A DNA stretch of 64,000 nt, taken from assembly GCA_014529385.2 (NCBI GenBank), contig CM043956.1, forward strand, positions 59,653,120 to 59,717,119, given 5' to 3'. A program made the position numbers and the translations under genes. The notes beneath the pieces were generated by a model. That model was not told where the DNA came from, did not search any database, and saw only the letters and a list, made by a program, of their open reading frames with translations. Positions 1-10,865 of the stretch are shown here, in pieces (the first letter of the stretch is position 1; each line of letters begins with the position of its first letter). Origin of the DNA: Adiantum capillus-veneris (Eukaryota; Streptophyta; Polypodiopsida; Polypodiales; Pteridaceae).

Positions 1-227
1 CGGATGTGATTTGCTTGTCGATGAGTGATTGGCTTTTGGTGATTTCAGTCACTTGAGTGTAGCTTGAGTTAGATGCGAGTTGTTAGTTGTTTTCCAAGAG
101 ATTGACAACCTCTTGTAGCCTCTATGCACTAGTCCAGTCAGCTTCGTCCCATGGTTTGACAAATTAATCGTGGTTCTCGCTAATACTGCAATAAGATAGG
201 ATAGTGAGGTTAGACATGCATCCCACA
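1..227 (+). mobile_element. Gypsy A: 3' part of the 5' LTR (window cuts it)
   Basis: This stretch aligns closely with the last 230 bases or so of the complete LTR at 41163-42084 (shared blocks at 29-110 and 145-225) and ends in the same TCCCACA. A tRNA primer site follows directly, so this is the U5 end of a 5' LTR reading to the right. The start of the LTR lies outside the window. Confidence 0.85.
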
Positions 228-229
228 TT

Positions 230-252
230 TGGTGCCGCTGCCGGGGATCGAA
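230..252 (+). other. Primer-binding site of gypsy A (tRNA-Asp type)
   Basis: TGGTGCCGCTGCCGGGG and the next bases match the complement of the 3' end of plant tRNA-Asp(GUC), whose expected site begins TGGCGCCGTTGCCGGGG, with two mismatches in about 22 bases. It lies two bases after the LTR end, the standard place for minus-strand priming. Large Athila/Tat-type plant gypsy elements use the same primer. Confidence 0.85.
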
Positions 253-802
253 GAGACCTAAACTAGGGAAAAAAACATGAGCGTCTTGTGTAATTGTCCT
301 TTAACTTCCTCTAGGTTCGCTTAGAGTTCAAAACTTTCTTTTAGAAGCCGCATAGCTTAAGATTGTCGTCTTTTGCTCTGTAGAGGTATCTTGGAAGTAA
401 TCGTACTTGCTAAGTACCTTTAGGATTGTAGGATTGTAGCTTTAGATTAGGATTTCGAGAATGAGTGATAGACGAAACAAGTCTTAAGATCAAGACTTTG
501 AAAAACATAAAAAACACAAGAAAACGAGTGTTTGTTGACACTTTCCACAACCCCATTGCATGAGAAACTAGGAGTAGGGTAAGTAGGATCCGAGGTGGAT
601 TTCATAGAATTGCTCTCTCTGAAATAATCAAGTGTGAGTTGTTATGTAAGGTTGCAGAATTTCAGGTCTACGGCTAGAAATAGCACGAAAAGACTCGAAT
701 TCACTCAATCCAACTTGGGAGTAAGCCTAAGAGTTGTCTGAACCAGTGGGTAAGCTCAAGGACACTTCGAGGTAAAAATTTCAAGAAGTTGACCAAAACT
801 TA

Positions 803-1904
803 GATTATTTACTTTTTCTTGACTTTTTAGGCCAAAGTATGTTTTGACTTGATTCATAGGCTTAAAACACATCATAAAAGGATTGTCCTTGAGGAAATTT
901 CAAAAAAGTGCTCATTTCAAGCCTCAAGTTAATAATCGTGATTATTTAATTTTTGCTCTAATTTGGCCAAGGCTCCTGGCCAAGGCTCATACCATTGACT
1001 CATTGCATGTATACAAACAACTTTTGTAAAGGCCTAAGAGATTTGGATCACTAAACTGGTAAAAAACTGGGTGAAAACTAAACTTTGTACTGACTTTTTG
1101 AATCTTGAGTGTGAATATAGGAAAAATTTATCCAAACTTGGTGAAAATTTATTCATAGGCTTATATGGAGGTGATAAACATGTGTATATGCTCAATTGAC
1201 CAAAAACTTGGAAAAATTTGACAAAAGTAAATAATCGTGATTATTTACATCTGCCCTGTTTAATAACTTTTTTGACCAAGTTGGCATACCACTAGCTTTA
1301 CCATGTTGTAATAAGCCCACAAACCAAATTTGGTAAGATTTGGATCACTGGAATGAAAACTGTGACAAAAATTGCAAAGCTAGTCTGCGACGGACAGATA
1401 ATTGATGACCATTTGACCAAAAATTGTCCAAACTTGATGAAAATTGGCTAATGACCTTAACATAAGGTGCCTAATAGATCTGTGTCAAAGTTGGGACAAA
1501 AATTTGTAAAAAATTGTCGAAAGTAAATAATCGTGTTTTTTTACATTTGCTTCAAAACTTGGTGATTTTGCAAATTGGAGTATACCACAAGGTCAAGCAC
1601 ATCAATTGGCCCCACAAATCAATTTTGGTGAAATCTGGACCACAAAAGTAAAACTTAAGCCAGATTCTCAAAATCAGAGTCTGCAGACACGGAACAGTGG
1701 GTAAACTTGATCAAATTTTGTCCAAACTTAAGCCAGATTCTCGAAATCAGAGTCTTTCGGTGGACACGGAATAGTGGGTAAACTTGATCAAATTTTGTCC
1801 AAACTTGTTGAAACTTGCCCTAGGGCTTTAACAAGTTGTATACTTGCTAAACCAATCCAGAAAGTGCAAAAAAGTGACAAAAGTAAATAATCACGATTAT
1901 TTAC
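803..1904 (+). repeat. Tandem leader units, each with a palindrome
   Basis: The arms GTAAATAATC and GATTATTTAC, separated by two bases, form a 22-base palindrome at 1227-1248 and 1883-1904. A decayed copy is at 1523-1544, a shorter core at 931-946 and a single arm at 803-812. The three central copies are 295-299 bp apart and the surrounding sequence is loosely repeated, so these are old tandem units that kept the palindrome best. Confidence 0.75.
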
Positions 1905-2310
1905 TTCTGCTATCTAGAGACTTCAAATTTGACTTTTGGGCTTATACAGTGTTAGACCAGCATAAAATAAGGCCATTCGGAAATTTTGGGTTCAATTGGA
2001 TCAAACTTAGTAGAGATACACTCAGTTTACAGATTGCAGATTAAACCTTTGATTTTACTAAGCTGAATCTGAAAGTCGAAATTTCGACTTCCATAGCACG
2101 AATTGAAGTGAAATATAGAGACCAATCACTGGAGTTCTCAAGAGCTCTACTGTCCTTATAGAAAAATAGCTAATTGACAAATTTTTTACAGGAATCAGGT
2201 TGCAGAGATGAGGAATCAGTGGCTTGACAGAAAGTTGCAATTGAGTCAAGTGGAAATTGACTACAAGTCAATCTAAGGTGAGTACTCTATCCAGGGCTTT
2301 ATAAGTCTAT

Positions 2311-3129
2311 ATGAACCTTAGATCCGGTCATGTAATAGGAAATCAAGGCCTATTTGGAGAAAACACCAGTAGAGTATCCACTGAAGAAAGCATAAATCAA
2401 GGCAATTCCTTGCACACAATTCCTGAAGAAGTCTTGGACACTTTTTCAGATTCAACATCCGAAATGTCTTCTTACTCGACTCACTCAGAAATCGGAACGA
2501 CAATGCGCTACAAGAATATAATCTCTTTTTACAAGACTAATCGTCATGGAGCCTAGGTTTACTCGGATCTTAACGAAGAGTATGCTATTCGCATTGATGA
2601 TCATGGTATTGAGTTTGAAGAAGAAGTTAGGGCCAACAGGCAAGGAAAAATGTACATGGATCAAAACGGAACTCAATATGTACAAGTTGAAAATCCTGAT
2701 GTGATAGACAAATGGGGATTAGAAGTAAACTCCATAATCCCAAATATGTCAGCAAAAGAAGGACCACCAACTTTGGAATTCGAGGGATACAGTTAAGTAG
2801 ACTTGAAGCCCTTGAAACGGCTTAGTACGGAAAATCCTAGGATCGGAGTCTATTGTTGGGAAGATAAAAACATAAAAGATCTTTTGTGGACTTCTCATGC
2901 TAGACCAGGACAATTAACGGCCATGAAGATCATCTATATCTTCAAAATCAAAGATAAGGGATCTGCGGATCTACCAAATTACTTGTTTAGGGATTGTTAT
3001 AACAACAACTTTGTTATGATGACTCCTGACGAGGTAGAACAAGACAAATACCAAGGGTATTCCATACGGGATTGGATATCGCGTCAAGGACCAGAAACCA
3101 CTCCAAGAGACGAACATCGTGAGAGATAA
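2311..3129 (+). pseudogene. Gypsy A gag, N-terminal part (broken)
   Basis: This is the first ATG-started frame after the leader. It runs in one frame from 2311 to 3129 and on into the next entry, but stops interrupt it at 2554 (TAG), 2794 (TAA) and 3127 (TAA). The N-terminus is acidic and Ser/Thr-rich and matches no domain I know. A later part (about 2803-3100) looks globular. The position, directly before the recognisable capsid region of a gypsy element, is the basis for calling it gag. All three stops are one C-to-T step from a Gln codon. Confidence 0.65.
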
Positions 3130-3141
3130 TCTGAGAGTAAT

Positions 3142-4306
3142 GTGAAGAAACCAGAAACCACCTCATCACGTAGAAAACCGGGTGACACTAAGGCCAGCCC
3201 AGGGCTGCATGAGTCACTATTTTCGACATACTGGTTTGAAGGACTCGGAACAGGACCAAATCCTAGGAGACCTAGAGTTGAACCAAATAGACGTGTCAGA
3301 CCAGCTGATTTACAAAAATGGGTCAGAAAACACTGTGGATCAGGGGATCCATATGACCACTTATCAAGCTTCAAGCAAGTGCTAAGAGCGGAGCGTATAT
3401 TTGATTTCCATACTCAATTCGAAGGGTTTGGAATGACATTAGAAGGAAAAGCTTTGACATGGTTCCAAAACATTCCACCAAGGTCAATCATGGATTTGAA
3501 TACATTAACTCGAGGATTTGTAGCTGCTTGTTCTAAAATGGGAATTAAACATAATATGGTAGCTCAAATCTACAACTTTAAACAGAAACATGGTGAGTCT
3601 GTTAGGCATTATGCAACTCAAATGAAACAATACATTGCCAGATGCCCAGAGATGGAGATACTTGCAGAGGAGCGACTTGTTTCATTGTTTCTGGAGGGAC
3701 TGCTAAATAAAGAACTTCATGCTATAATCTATAGTAAAAATCATACAACCCTAGAGGCGTGTGTCTGATGCTATCGACCTAGGAGACAATTGTGAGATCT
3801 TTAATGAAGAGGATGTCCCTAAGGATAACCAAAGCGAAAAGATTGCATCCACAAAACTAGCACAAGTGGGAACGGCTGTTGCGGCACCACTCTCAGCCAT
3901 AGAAGATATGCTAAAAAGGATGAATGATATGATGAACAATATGCAAAAAGCACCTATGAGAGGACCAAGACAGGGGATATCCCCACAGGTACAACCAATT
4001 AGGCCACAAAAATGGTGTGAAATCGAGGGAAAATGGATCAACCATGAGACCCACGAGTGCTACTTTAGACCAAAGTATGATGGGAATGTTCAGTACCTGC
4101 CCATGAGGCCACAAGGACAACCCATGTATAGATATCAGCCTAATATGGCTCAAGTTCAAAGACCACCAATGGGTATGGAGAGACCTCAACCTGTGTTGGG
4201 ACAACAACCTCCTTATCCAGGACATAATGTGGTGCCTGTAAAGTACATGCACTTAGAAGGAGTCATAGATGAACAAGAATTAGTGCATGTTACACCCTAT
4301 GCATAG
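3142..4306 (+). pseudogene. Gypsy A gag capsid region (retrotransposon gag)
   Basis: The region with WVRKHCGSGDPYDHLSSF, then GKALTWFQNIPPRSI and later ESVRHYATQMKQY, has the layout of a plant retrotransposon Gag capsid domain (PF03732 type): a tryptophan-containing core and a long helical C-terminus. The capsid domain occupies about 3300-3770. A frameshift at about 3765 moves the reading frame into 3761-4306, a Met/Pro/Gln-rich linker. The linker ends at a TAG at 4304, after which the same frame stays open. Gag would form the cytoplasmic virus-like particle. This copy cannot be translated as one protein. Confidence 0.8.
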
Positions 4307-4324
4307 CCTAGTCCATCTACACTA

Positions 4325-4981
4325 ATGGTAGAGGGAGATTGGTATATTCCACACCCACCACCAATGGAGGAAACCATGACTTATGCTCCACCAAATCTCG
4401 CACCAATGTATTATGTAGCTAATCAAGGTGTCAGACCTCCTATGGGAAGACCCATGATGAAGCCCAGAACAAGAAACTGTCATAATTGTGGTGCTGATGA
4501 CCATTGGAAGAACGAATGTCCAGAGCCTGAAAAAAACCTCAAACCAATTGAAGCCTATTGCATACAATGTTGCAAAAAAGGAGGACACTTTCCGGAAGAT
4601 TGTCCTAAGAATCCTTTGAACAAGGGAAAAATTGTAGTCAACGTAGTCCAACTGATGCCTAGTAGCGAACCAATTGTTCCAATCAAAGTAATCACTAGAG
4701 CCCAGGCAAAAAAAAAGAAACACAATTCCTCTTATGATTCGGAGAACACAAAATTTTCTTCTCAAAGAATCAAAAGAAGCAGAAGCAAAAGATATGAGAT
4801 GAGAAAACAAAAACAACGGGTTGAAAACAAAGAGAAAGCAAAAATTCTAGCCCAGGACAAGTTGAAAGAAATTGGCAGTGAATTTAAGGAAACAACCGTG
4901 AAATGTGGAGGATCCATTCTGGTTGTGATAAAAATTTTGAGCCTATCAATGCTGCCTTGGAAGCCTACCAAGACGGACTAA
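4325..4981 (+). pseudogene. Gypsy A gag, zinc-knuckle nucleocapsid part
   Basis: In the same frame as the preceding linker. It carries CHNCGADDHWKNEC, a classical CCHC knuckle (C-x2-C-x4-H-x4-C), and a second Cys/His cluster, CIQCCKKGGHFPEDC, about 25 residues later. A strongly basic tract (KKKKH, RIKRSRSKR) follows. Zinc knuckles of Gag bind the genomic RNA during packaging. The reading moves to another frame at about 4930, a frameshift. Confidence 0.8.
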
Positions 4982-5721
4982 AAGCAAGCCAAAACATGGA
5001 AAACAGATGGAAAAACTATCCATCTCCAGACATGGAAGCAGCTAAGTTGAAAGCTTATCAAAATTTGGTAAGAATCACCCAGGAAATGCTGGATAAACAG
5101 AAACCCAAGCTTGAAAGTATTGCAAAATCGGAAGAGCGGGCGGTAGAAAAAAAGAAAGCAAAATACGATGTGCTGGTCGAACCCCACCTTGAAACAAATG
5201 AACCAGAGCTCATGGTGCCGGACAGTGAAGATGCCTTAGACGGAATTCCATTCGTGGAGGAAGACTGGCCAGGACACTTATGGGAAAAGGTAAGGGAGAT
5301 CAATGATGGGAGCCTAACTTTAAAGTTAGCTCCTATAGAGGAAGTCTGGTTGGATAACCTACCATCTAACATAAACATGGATATACAATCCTTGTACGGG
5401 GATTGCAGGTCAGAGGCTTCAGGAATATCTAAACCGATGACATTAAAAACATTACCTTCTTACTTGGGAGATAACGAAGATGAGTCTATCATTTGCAAAA
5501 CCACTCAAGTCAAAAGAGCCAAAAAAACCCTCGAGGTAGACAACATTCATTCAATCATGTCTACACTTATCCAATGTACTCTTACCTTGGCAGAACTGTT
5601 GAAACTCAGGCCATACTTATGGAATGATTTACAAAAAACCCTAGAAAAGGTGGGGATAACGGGGTTAACCTCTAAGAATCTGGGAAACTCGAAAAATGAA
5701 ACGGAGTACAAAGAGGTATGA
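4931..5721 (+). pseudogene. Gypsy A linker between gag and first protease
   Basis: Open in the frame entered after the 4930 shift. It is acidic and Lys/Glu-rich, with no domain I recognise. It corresponds to the part of element B read on the minus strand at 37440-38293, where the block SLKTLPSYLGE is shared (A: TLKTLPSYLGD), so this stretch is conserved between copies. It ends with TGA at 5719. The same frame continues directly into the protease, and CGA to TGA explains the stop. Confidence 0.6.
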
Positions 5722-5730
5722 TCAGTTCCT

Positions 5731-6289
5731 ATGAACAAGGTCGGAGAATATTATGAAAGGGAAGAAGGAAACATTACCCTGCCAGTGAAATATAATGACA
5801 TTGAAACCATGGCAATACTGGATAGTGGAGCTGGCATATCCATAGCCACTAAAGCAGTATGGGAATCCTGGGGACAGCCAGCCGTTAGACAAACGCGAGT
5901 GAAATTGCAGTTGGCTGATGGACACATTGAAAGACCACTAGGGCTACTAGAAAAAGTGATAGTCAACTCCTGTGGAATTGAATATCAACACACTTTTTCC
6001 ATAGTAGACTTTGGGAAAAAACTCAACTATGAAATCATATTGGGAAGACCTTTCATGCGACAGGTACAGCTTATCCAAGATTGGGGAAAGGACTATATGT
6101 ACTTAAAGCAGGTGGGATCTATAACAAGGGTCAATCTAAAGGACCACACCTATAAAGACGCCTTGAAAACACCCATCCAGGAGTTTGATTCAATCTCGTC
6201 GCGGCTGAAACTAAACTTCCATCTTGGCTAAACAAAGACACTTCTATTTGGATGTGCGGAGGTTCAAAAAATGGAAGCTTGAGACGAGA
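5731..6289 (+). pseudogene. Gypsy A first retropepsin (PR1)
   Basis: Aspartic protease in the usual place after gag. The catalytic triad is at residues 31-34 (AILDSGAG). A LQLADG strand follows, and the second hallmark, IILGRPFM, lies at residues 103-110, about 72 residues later as in retropepsins. It would cleave the Gag-Pol polyprotein as a dimer inside the particle. The frame ends at 6231, but another frame (PSWLNKDTSIWMCGG) continues to the insertion point of element E at 6294, so a small frameshift lies near 6215. The RT part of A resumes at 18141. Confidence 0.85.
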
Positions 6290-6294
6290 GGAAT
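6290..6294. repeat. Target-site duplication of element E, left copy
   Basis: GGAAT at 6290-6294 pairs with GAAAT at 18136-18140, one mismatch. The 5-bp size fits LTR-element integration. The interruption falls between the protease and RT parts of gypsy A. Confidence 0.65.
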
Positions 6295-6835
6295 TTTAGC
6301 GCGGATAATGTGTCGTGCTCTCTACAGTGGGTGGTCCACAATGCAATGTGCATGACAATCTCACTCAAGCAAACTGAACAGAAAGGAAACAATAGACATC
6401 AACAGAGATCACAAAGACACAACAACAAACCAGAACATATGACTCGAATATCTCAAAGACTGATACAAACTCTGGCGTGGCAGCACACTTAGCTCCAACC
6501 CAGGGCTCATAGGTACAATGGGGGTATCGAGGCTCAGATGTGCCAGGATGGTGAAGATGTGCTTTGTGTATAGACTCACTATATACGACTACGTACAAGA
6601 TATGAAGCAGATGATGATAATGACCCAACGGCCCATAAATATTAGCCACATAATCCAATCTCCGAAGTGAGTGGTGGTGGTGACCTAGCCATGATGTCCA
6701 CTAGACCACCGTCTCGTCCGTATCCTGCCACGTGTCACTAGCCAGCCCAACCCAGAGAGTCCATCCAGTGTGAACCAGACCAGACCAACTGTACTAATTG
6801 AGTGTCCTGTGAAAGTGACACTGTAGCAGTCTACA
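6295..6835 (-). mobile_element. Element E 3' LTR
   Basis: 541 bp, matching the right-hand LTR throughout, for example GTACAATGGGGGT, ATACGACTACGTACAAGAT and CACTGTAGCAG. It lies at the left because the element reads on the minus strand. No strong polypurine tract is visible beside it (GGCGGGCAACT on the minus strand is a weak candidate). Confidence 0.85.
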
Positions 6836-6999
6836 AGTTGCCCGCCACAAGACCGCTCACCATCTCGGTGAGAGGAAATATTGAAAAACTAGGAAATACT
6901 GAAAAACTGTGAAATAAAACCAATAGGTACTGCATGTACATCTTTCTTGAAGTAGGTGCTTGGCCCACCCATGCAAGAAATGATTGCCAGCTGGCAAGA

Positions 7000-7335
7000 G
7001 AATTCAACACTTGGAGGAGGAGGTTTCTCTGCTCAAGCCTAGGACGGTGGATTCTTATGCAGAGATGATGACAGTTCAGGAGAATTCTAAGAAGTTCCAA
7101 GTAGAGTGTGAAGAGCTACAGAAAACTCTTGGCACTTCTCGAGCTGAAAATCAATGAAGTGTAGTTGCTCTGAAGGAGGCATATGAGAGTCTCTTGAAGG
7201 AGTTGTAGAGGCTAGTCGTAGTTTTTGAGGACGAGCATGAAGGGTTCACGAAGCAGATTGAAATGCGGACTCCTTGACACAAAGAAGATTGAAATGCAGA
7301 CTCCTTGACAAGAATTCTTGGGTTGCATAGGGAGC
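7000..7335 (+). pseudogene. Coiled-coil gene fragment inside element E
   Basis: On the + strand, antisense to E, a frame reads as heptad-like sequence (LEEEVSLLKPR, then ENSKKFQVECEELQKTLG, then SLLKEL). It is broken by stops near 7155 and 7206 and by a small duplication of GATTGAAATGC..GACTCCTTGACA (7257-7313). It runs directly into the villin-like fragment. I cannot name the source gene. It could be transduplicated host exon sequence. Confidence 0.45.
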
Positions 7336-7344
7336 TTGAGGCTA

Positions 7345-7635
7345 CTAAAGATGATCCTGTTTTTGATATGTTTACTAGAAAGTATTACATTGTGGAAGAA
7401 GGAAAATTGCTTCAATTAGATGCTAAACCTCTGACAAAGGATTTGTTAGAATCAAAGAAGTGCTTTGTGCTTGATTGATTGTGTAACTGAAGTTTTCGTA
7501 TGGAGTGGTCGCATGATTCTCTTGAGGAAAGGAAGGAAGCTTATGCTGCCACGCAAAACAGACCTAAGCATACTCATATTACTAGGGTGATTGAGTGGTC
7601 AGAGACTCACCTTTTCGAGCAAACTTCGATTTAGG
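7345..7635 (+). pseudogene. Villin/gelsolin-family gene fragment captured by E
   Basis: Read on the + strand this gives KKCFVLD, then EVFVWSGRM, then LEERKEAYAATQNRPKHT and ITRVIEWSET. That order is typical of a gelsolin repeat and linker in plant villins (actin-severing and bundling proteins): a KCFLLD strand, VFVWxGR, an ERKxA helix, then NRPxxTxITR. Two frameshifts and a stop break it. It lies antisense to E between the protease and the 3' LTR, so it looks like a transduplicated host-gene piece. No start, upstream gelsolin repeats or headpiece are present. Confidence 0.7.
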
Positions 7636-7739
7636 TGGTGACTCTCTGGGTTCTGAAGATGGAAGAAGCAAGGTTTCAGCGCATCCCCGGTTGTTTGCCT
7701 GCTAAATAGTGAGTGGAAAAGGCTACTGAAGTCCCAATG

Positions 7740-8590
7740 TGGATCAGTGGGGTGGGGAAGATGAGGCTGAGGCGGGCTAGGAGGGGTGGGGAAGTTTAGA
7801 TAGGGGTGAGGGGACTAGTTAGGGGCAAGATGGGGAGGGTAGGAGAGAGCGGGGGTGGGTAGGGGCCATGGGGGCTCGGTAGGGGCGAGTGAATGTGAGG
7901 GGGAGGGTAGGGGCGAGGGGGGCTCGTTAGGGGCGAGAGGGGCTGGGTAGGGGCAAGGGAAAGAGAGCAGGAGGGTAGGGGCGAGGGAATGAGAGGGGGA
8001 GAGTAGGGGCAAGGGGGGCTGGGTAGGGGCGAGGGGAAGGGAGCTAGTGGGTAGGGGCGAGAGTGGGTAGGGGCGAGGGGAAGGGAGGGAGTGGGTAGGG
8101 GCAAGAGAATGTGAGGGGGTGGGGTAGGGGCGAGGGGGGAGGGGGAGGGACTAGGGCGAGGGCAAGGGGTAGGCGAGGGGGTGAGGGGGAGGGTAGGGCG
8201 AGCGCGAGGGCGAGGGGGAGAGGGGGAGGGACTAGGGCGAGGGGTGAGGGGAGAGGGGAAAGGGACTAGGGCAAGGGCGAGGGCCTAGGGCAAGGCGAGG
8301 GGGAATGGGGGGTAGGGGGCGAGGGACTAGGACTAGGGTGAGGGGTAGTAAGGGGGCGAGGGGGAGGGGAGGGACAGAGATTAGGACTAGGGCAAGGGCG
8401 AGGGGGTGAGGGTAGGGCGAGGGGGAGGGGGCCAGGAGGGTAGGGCAAGGGCTAGGGGGAGGGTAGGGCGAGGGGAGGGGGAGGGACTAGGACTAGGGCG
8501 AGGGCGAGGGGGTGAGTGTAGGGCGAGGGGTAGTGAGGGGGTAAGGGGGTAGGGTGAGGGGATGAGGGGGACTAGGGGCAAATAAGAAGC
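7740..8590 (+). repeat. G-rich minisatellite (GGGGCGAGGG-like) in E
   Basis: About 850 bp of variable short units such as GTAGGGGCGAGGGG and ACTAGGGCGAGGGCGAGG. The + strand is almost free of C and T apart from TAG and GCG. It lies between E's coding end and its 3' LTR. G runs of three to six make G-quadruplexes on the + strand likely. Long Pro-rich frames on the minus strand here are by-products of the repeat. Confidence 0.9.
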
Positions 8591-9005
8591 ACCCAACTAG
8601 CATGACCAAGACAGATATCATGATCTTGGAATTCATCTTGTAGGATGGGCTCTGTGAAGGGAGTTTGCTAGATGCAGAGGAGAGCTTTGTTCTGGTAGGA
8701 GAAGCAGACACCACAGGGGTTGATGTTTGAGGGGTGGTGAACTCCTGTAGGGGAGATTTCTTCCCGCTTATATACTTTTTCATAGGCTTTCCAAATTCAA
8801 TGTCTTTCATCAAGAGGGATTTCACCGAGAGCGCATTAGGAGTATCTTTTGTGACCTTCAACTCTTGAGCTGGCACATTAGTTTTAATGAATGTGGAAAC
8901 ATTTGAAGAGGGTGTATCTTCAGGCCAAGAGTGAATAGAGACTCCATAACAAGGCATAGATTTGGTAGCCTCCAACCACTCGAGCAGATATTCATCTGAC
9001 CCTTT
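8590..9005 (-). pseudogene. Element E polyprotein C-terminal tail with membrane-like segment
   Basis: Minus-strand frame following the protease. It has a Ser/Thr/Pro-rich middle (QTSTPVVSASPTRTK) and ends in KIMISVLVMLVGCFLFA, a 17-residue hydrophobic stretch that could span a membrane, before the minisatellite takes over. I recognise no domain. An envelope-like role is possible but unsupported. A host fragment or chance are alternatives. A stop at about 9018 separates it from the protease frame. Confidence 0.4.
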
Positions 9006-9017
9006 AGTTGTAGTAGG

Positions 9018-9449
9018 CTATTCTTGTTCAGGTTTGGTTTCCATTGACAAAGAAACTTGCTGCACCACGGGATCCATACCACCTTCTGAGAGAATGGGTT
9101 GCATCGAGGAGCCAGAAGTATGTATCCACATTGCGTCATTTCCCCAATCATGAAGTGCTTTAGTGTGTCGCAGCCATGGTCTTCCAATGAGCAAAGGAAA
9201 TCCGCCCTCAACCTGGGGAAGACGAACCACAACAAAATCCAAGTTAAAAGTAAAGTCTTGTATCTGCAGAGGCACATTGTCCACTATGCCCACTGGGTAG
9301 ACTGTCCGTTGGTCGGCCAATGTAATTGTGAAGGGAGCAGGGCGAGTGGGCTGTAGACCTAGAGCTAACATAGTGAACTCGGGCATCAGGTTGATTTCAG
9401 ATCCACCATCCACTATCACTCCTGAGAAATGCTGACCCAAAACGGACAC
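9018..9449 (-). pseudogene. Element E retropepsin
   Basis: Minus-strand frame with the aspartic-protease pattern: VIVDGGSEINLM as the active-site strand, ITLADQRTVYPVG in the middle, and PLLIGRPWLRHTKALHDW as the second hallmark. The catalytic triplet is D-G-G rather than D-S-G or D-T-G. Some plant elements have this form, and activity is uncertain. Its length (about 140 residues) is normal. It ends at a stop, and no RT follows, so E is gag-pro only. Confidence 0.75.
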
Positions 9450-9717
9450 TGTCAGGCGAGGGCTTCTATAATCAGTGAGTGGAGCAGCGGGATTGGATAA
9501 TCATATAGGAATCTAACGGTCGCACTGGGAGGTGCCCGCCACTAGGACCTGCTCCAGGGTAAAGTGACTAAATAACTGCAAGGGTGTCACTTCTGAAACT
9601 CGCATCTAGCCGCAACATATCATAGAGGGACACTTGTTGGAAAGTGTTCTTCAAGATTGTCTCTGCTGTAAGCTTCTCTTTTTCTACCTGTTGTTGTTCC
9701 TTTGGTACCTTGATCTT

Positions 9718-10763
9718 CTATAGATCGAAAACTGCTTCCAAGAAAGCTTCATCAATATCGGAGAGAAAGGATTTGGATTCCTTCATGGCACTAGGAGATG
9801 TCTTGTTAACAGCTGCAGGCTGGGTATCCACTGGTGTGAGAATGTGTGGGGGAGTTGAACTTGACGGAATGCTGAGACCGAGTGCGGCTCTCTGGGCCCG
9901 TGTGAGGACGCCTGATGGCTCCTCTTCCAATTGCTGCAGCTTATTTTTAGGGGTAACCACATGGGTAGAAGGGGGTGGCTGAGAAACAGTGCTAACTGTT
10001 ATCAAATTGAGCTTGGGAAAGGCAAACTCAGTCTGGATTTGACTTGGGTTCGAAGCCGTGGATGCACGAATTCTAGGTAAATCCTTACTATAGTGATCCT
10101 TCATATCAGGGCAATGACTGCAGGGAGGGGACCCTTTGGGTAGAGGGCATTTGATTTGGTTATGACCATATTTCCCGCATCTGTAGCACAAAATGGGCCG
10201 ATTCAACGGATGAGTAGAAGGACGAGGTGGTCCTTGCTCCATGGAGTTGGAGGTGGAGGCATAGAAGCTGTGAGGTGAGGAGGGAGCATGGGTGTGATAA
10301 AAGCTCTGAGAGGGAAAAGTGCTCTGCATACCTTGCAATGGAGGGGCTGCCAATAAAGGTGGCATGTGGTGTGGATGACCACAAGGAGAAACCATATTGG
10401 ATGCCGGTGCTGCCCCTTGTGGAAGAGTATCACCAAGACTTTGTTGTATTTGTCGCAATCCTTTGAGGTAGTAGCAATCCTTGTCCTCATGACCAAACTT
10501 TCACAGAAGTGGCAGTAAGCCTGAAGGGGATAGTCGTGTGGAGGGTGTCCTTGAGAGTGGCATGAGCTGCACCATACCATAGCCTTAGTCTCCTGCTGAG
10601 ACCTAAGCTCTTCTAGCTCTCTCTTTATTTGATCCAAAGCATCGTGATGTGGGGGCTTCTCCTGTCTAAGAGAGAAGGACCTCTCCTCTTGTAGAGCTCG
10701 CTGTAACTTTAGGGCTTCCAGTTCCCAGCGTAAAGAAGTTAAAGGATCAGAAGGACTTTCCAA
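9718..10763 (-). pseudogene. Element E gag, nucleocapsid part with several zinc knuckles
   Basis: Minus strand. The frame from 10763 holds an initial helix-rich part (LRWELEALKLQRALQEE) and CSSCHSQGH. A one-base frameshift at about 10490 then joins the frame ending at 9718. Across the shift are CHFC plus FGHEDKDC, then CYRCGKYGHNQIKC and CSHC, so three or four CCHC-type knuckles follow each other. The rest is Pro/Ser/Thr-rich with a basic TRAQRAALG segment. This is the RNA-binding part of Gag. Confidence 0.75.
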
Positions 10764-10865
10764 AAATAGAGAGGGGGTCTCTATGTGAGGGGGATTGGTG
10801 AACAGCTTCCTAGCCCCCTCTATCCTCGTACCAGCTACGATAAACTCCTCGAGAGTGGCATCGGG

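Larger units (their letters stand above)
228..2310 (+). other. Long untranslated leader of gypsy A
   Basis: About 2.1 kb lies between the primer site and the first gag ATG, with no convincing ORF. It is A/T-rich and built of diverged repeats that share phrases such as GACCAAAACTTGG and ATTTGGATCACT. Palindromes recur in it (separate entry). A 73-77-bp unit is also tandemly duplicated at 1651-1723 and 1724-1800. Confidence 0.7.

Noticed and set aside
7796-8596. Long Pro/Ser/Leu-rich frames on the minus strand
   Set aside because: They are translations of the G-rich minisatellite. Open frames arise because the repeat contains few stops, and they have no domain.
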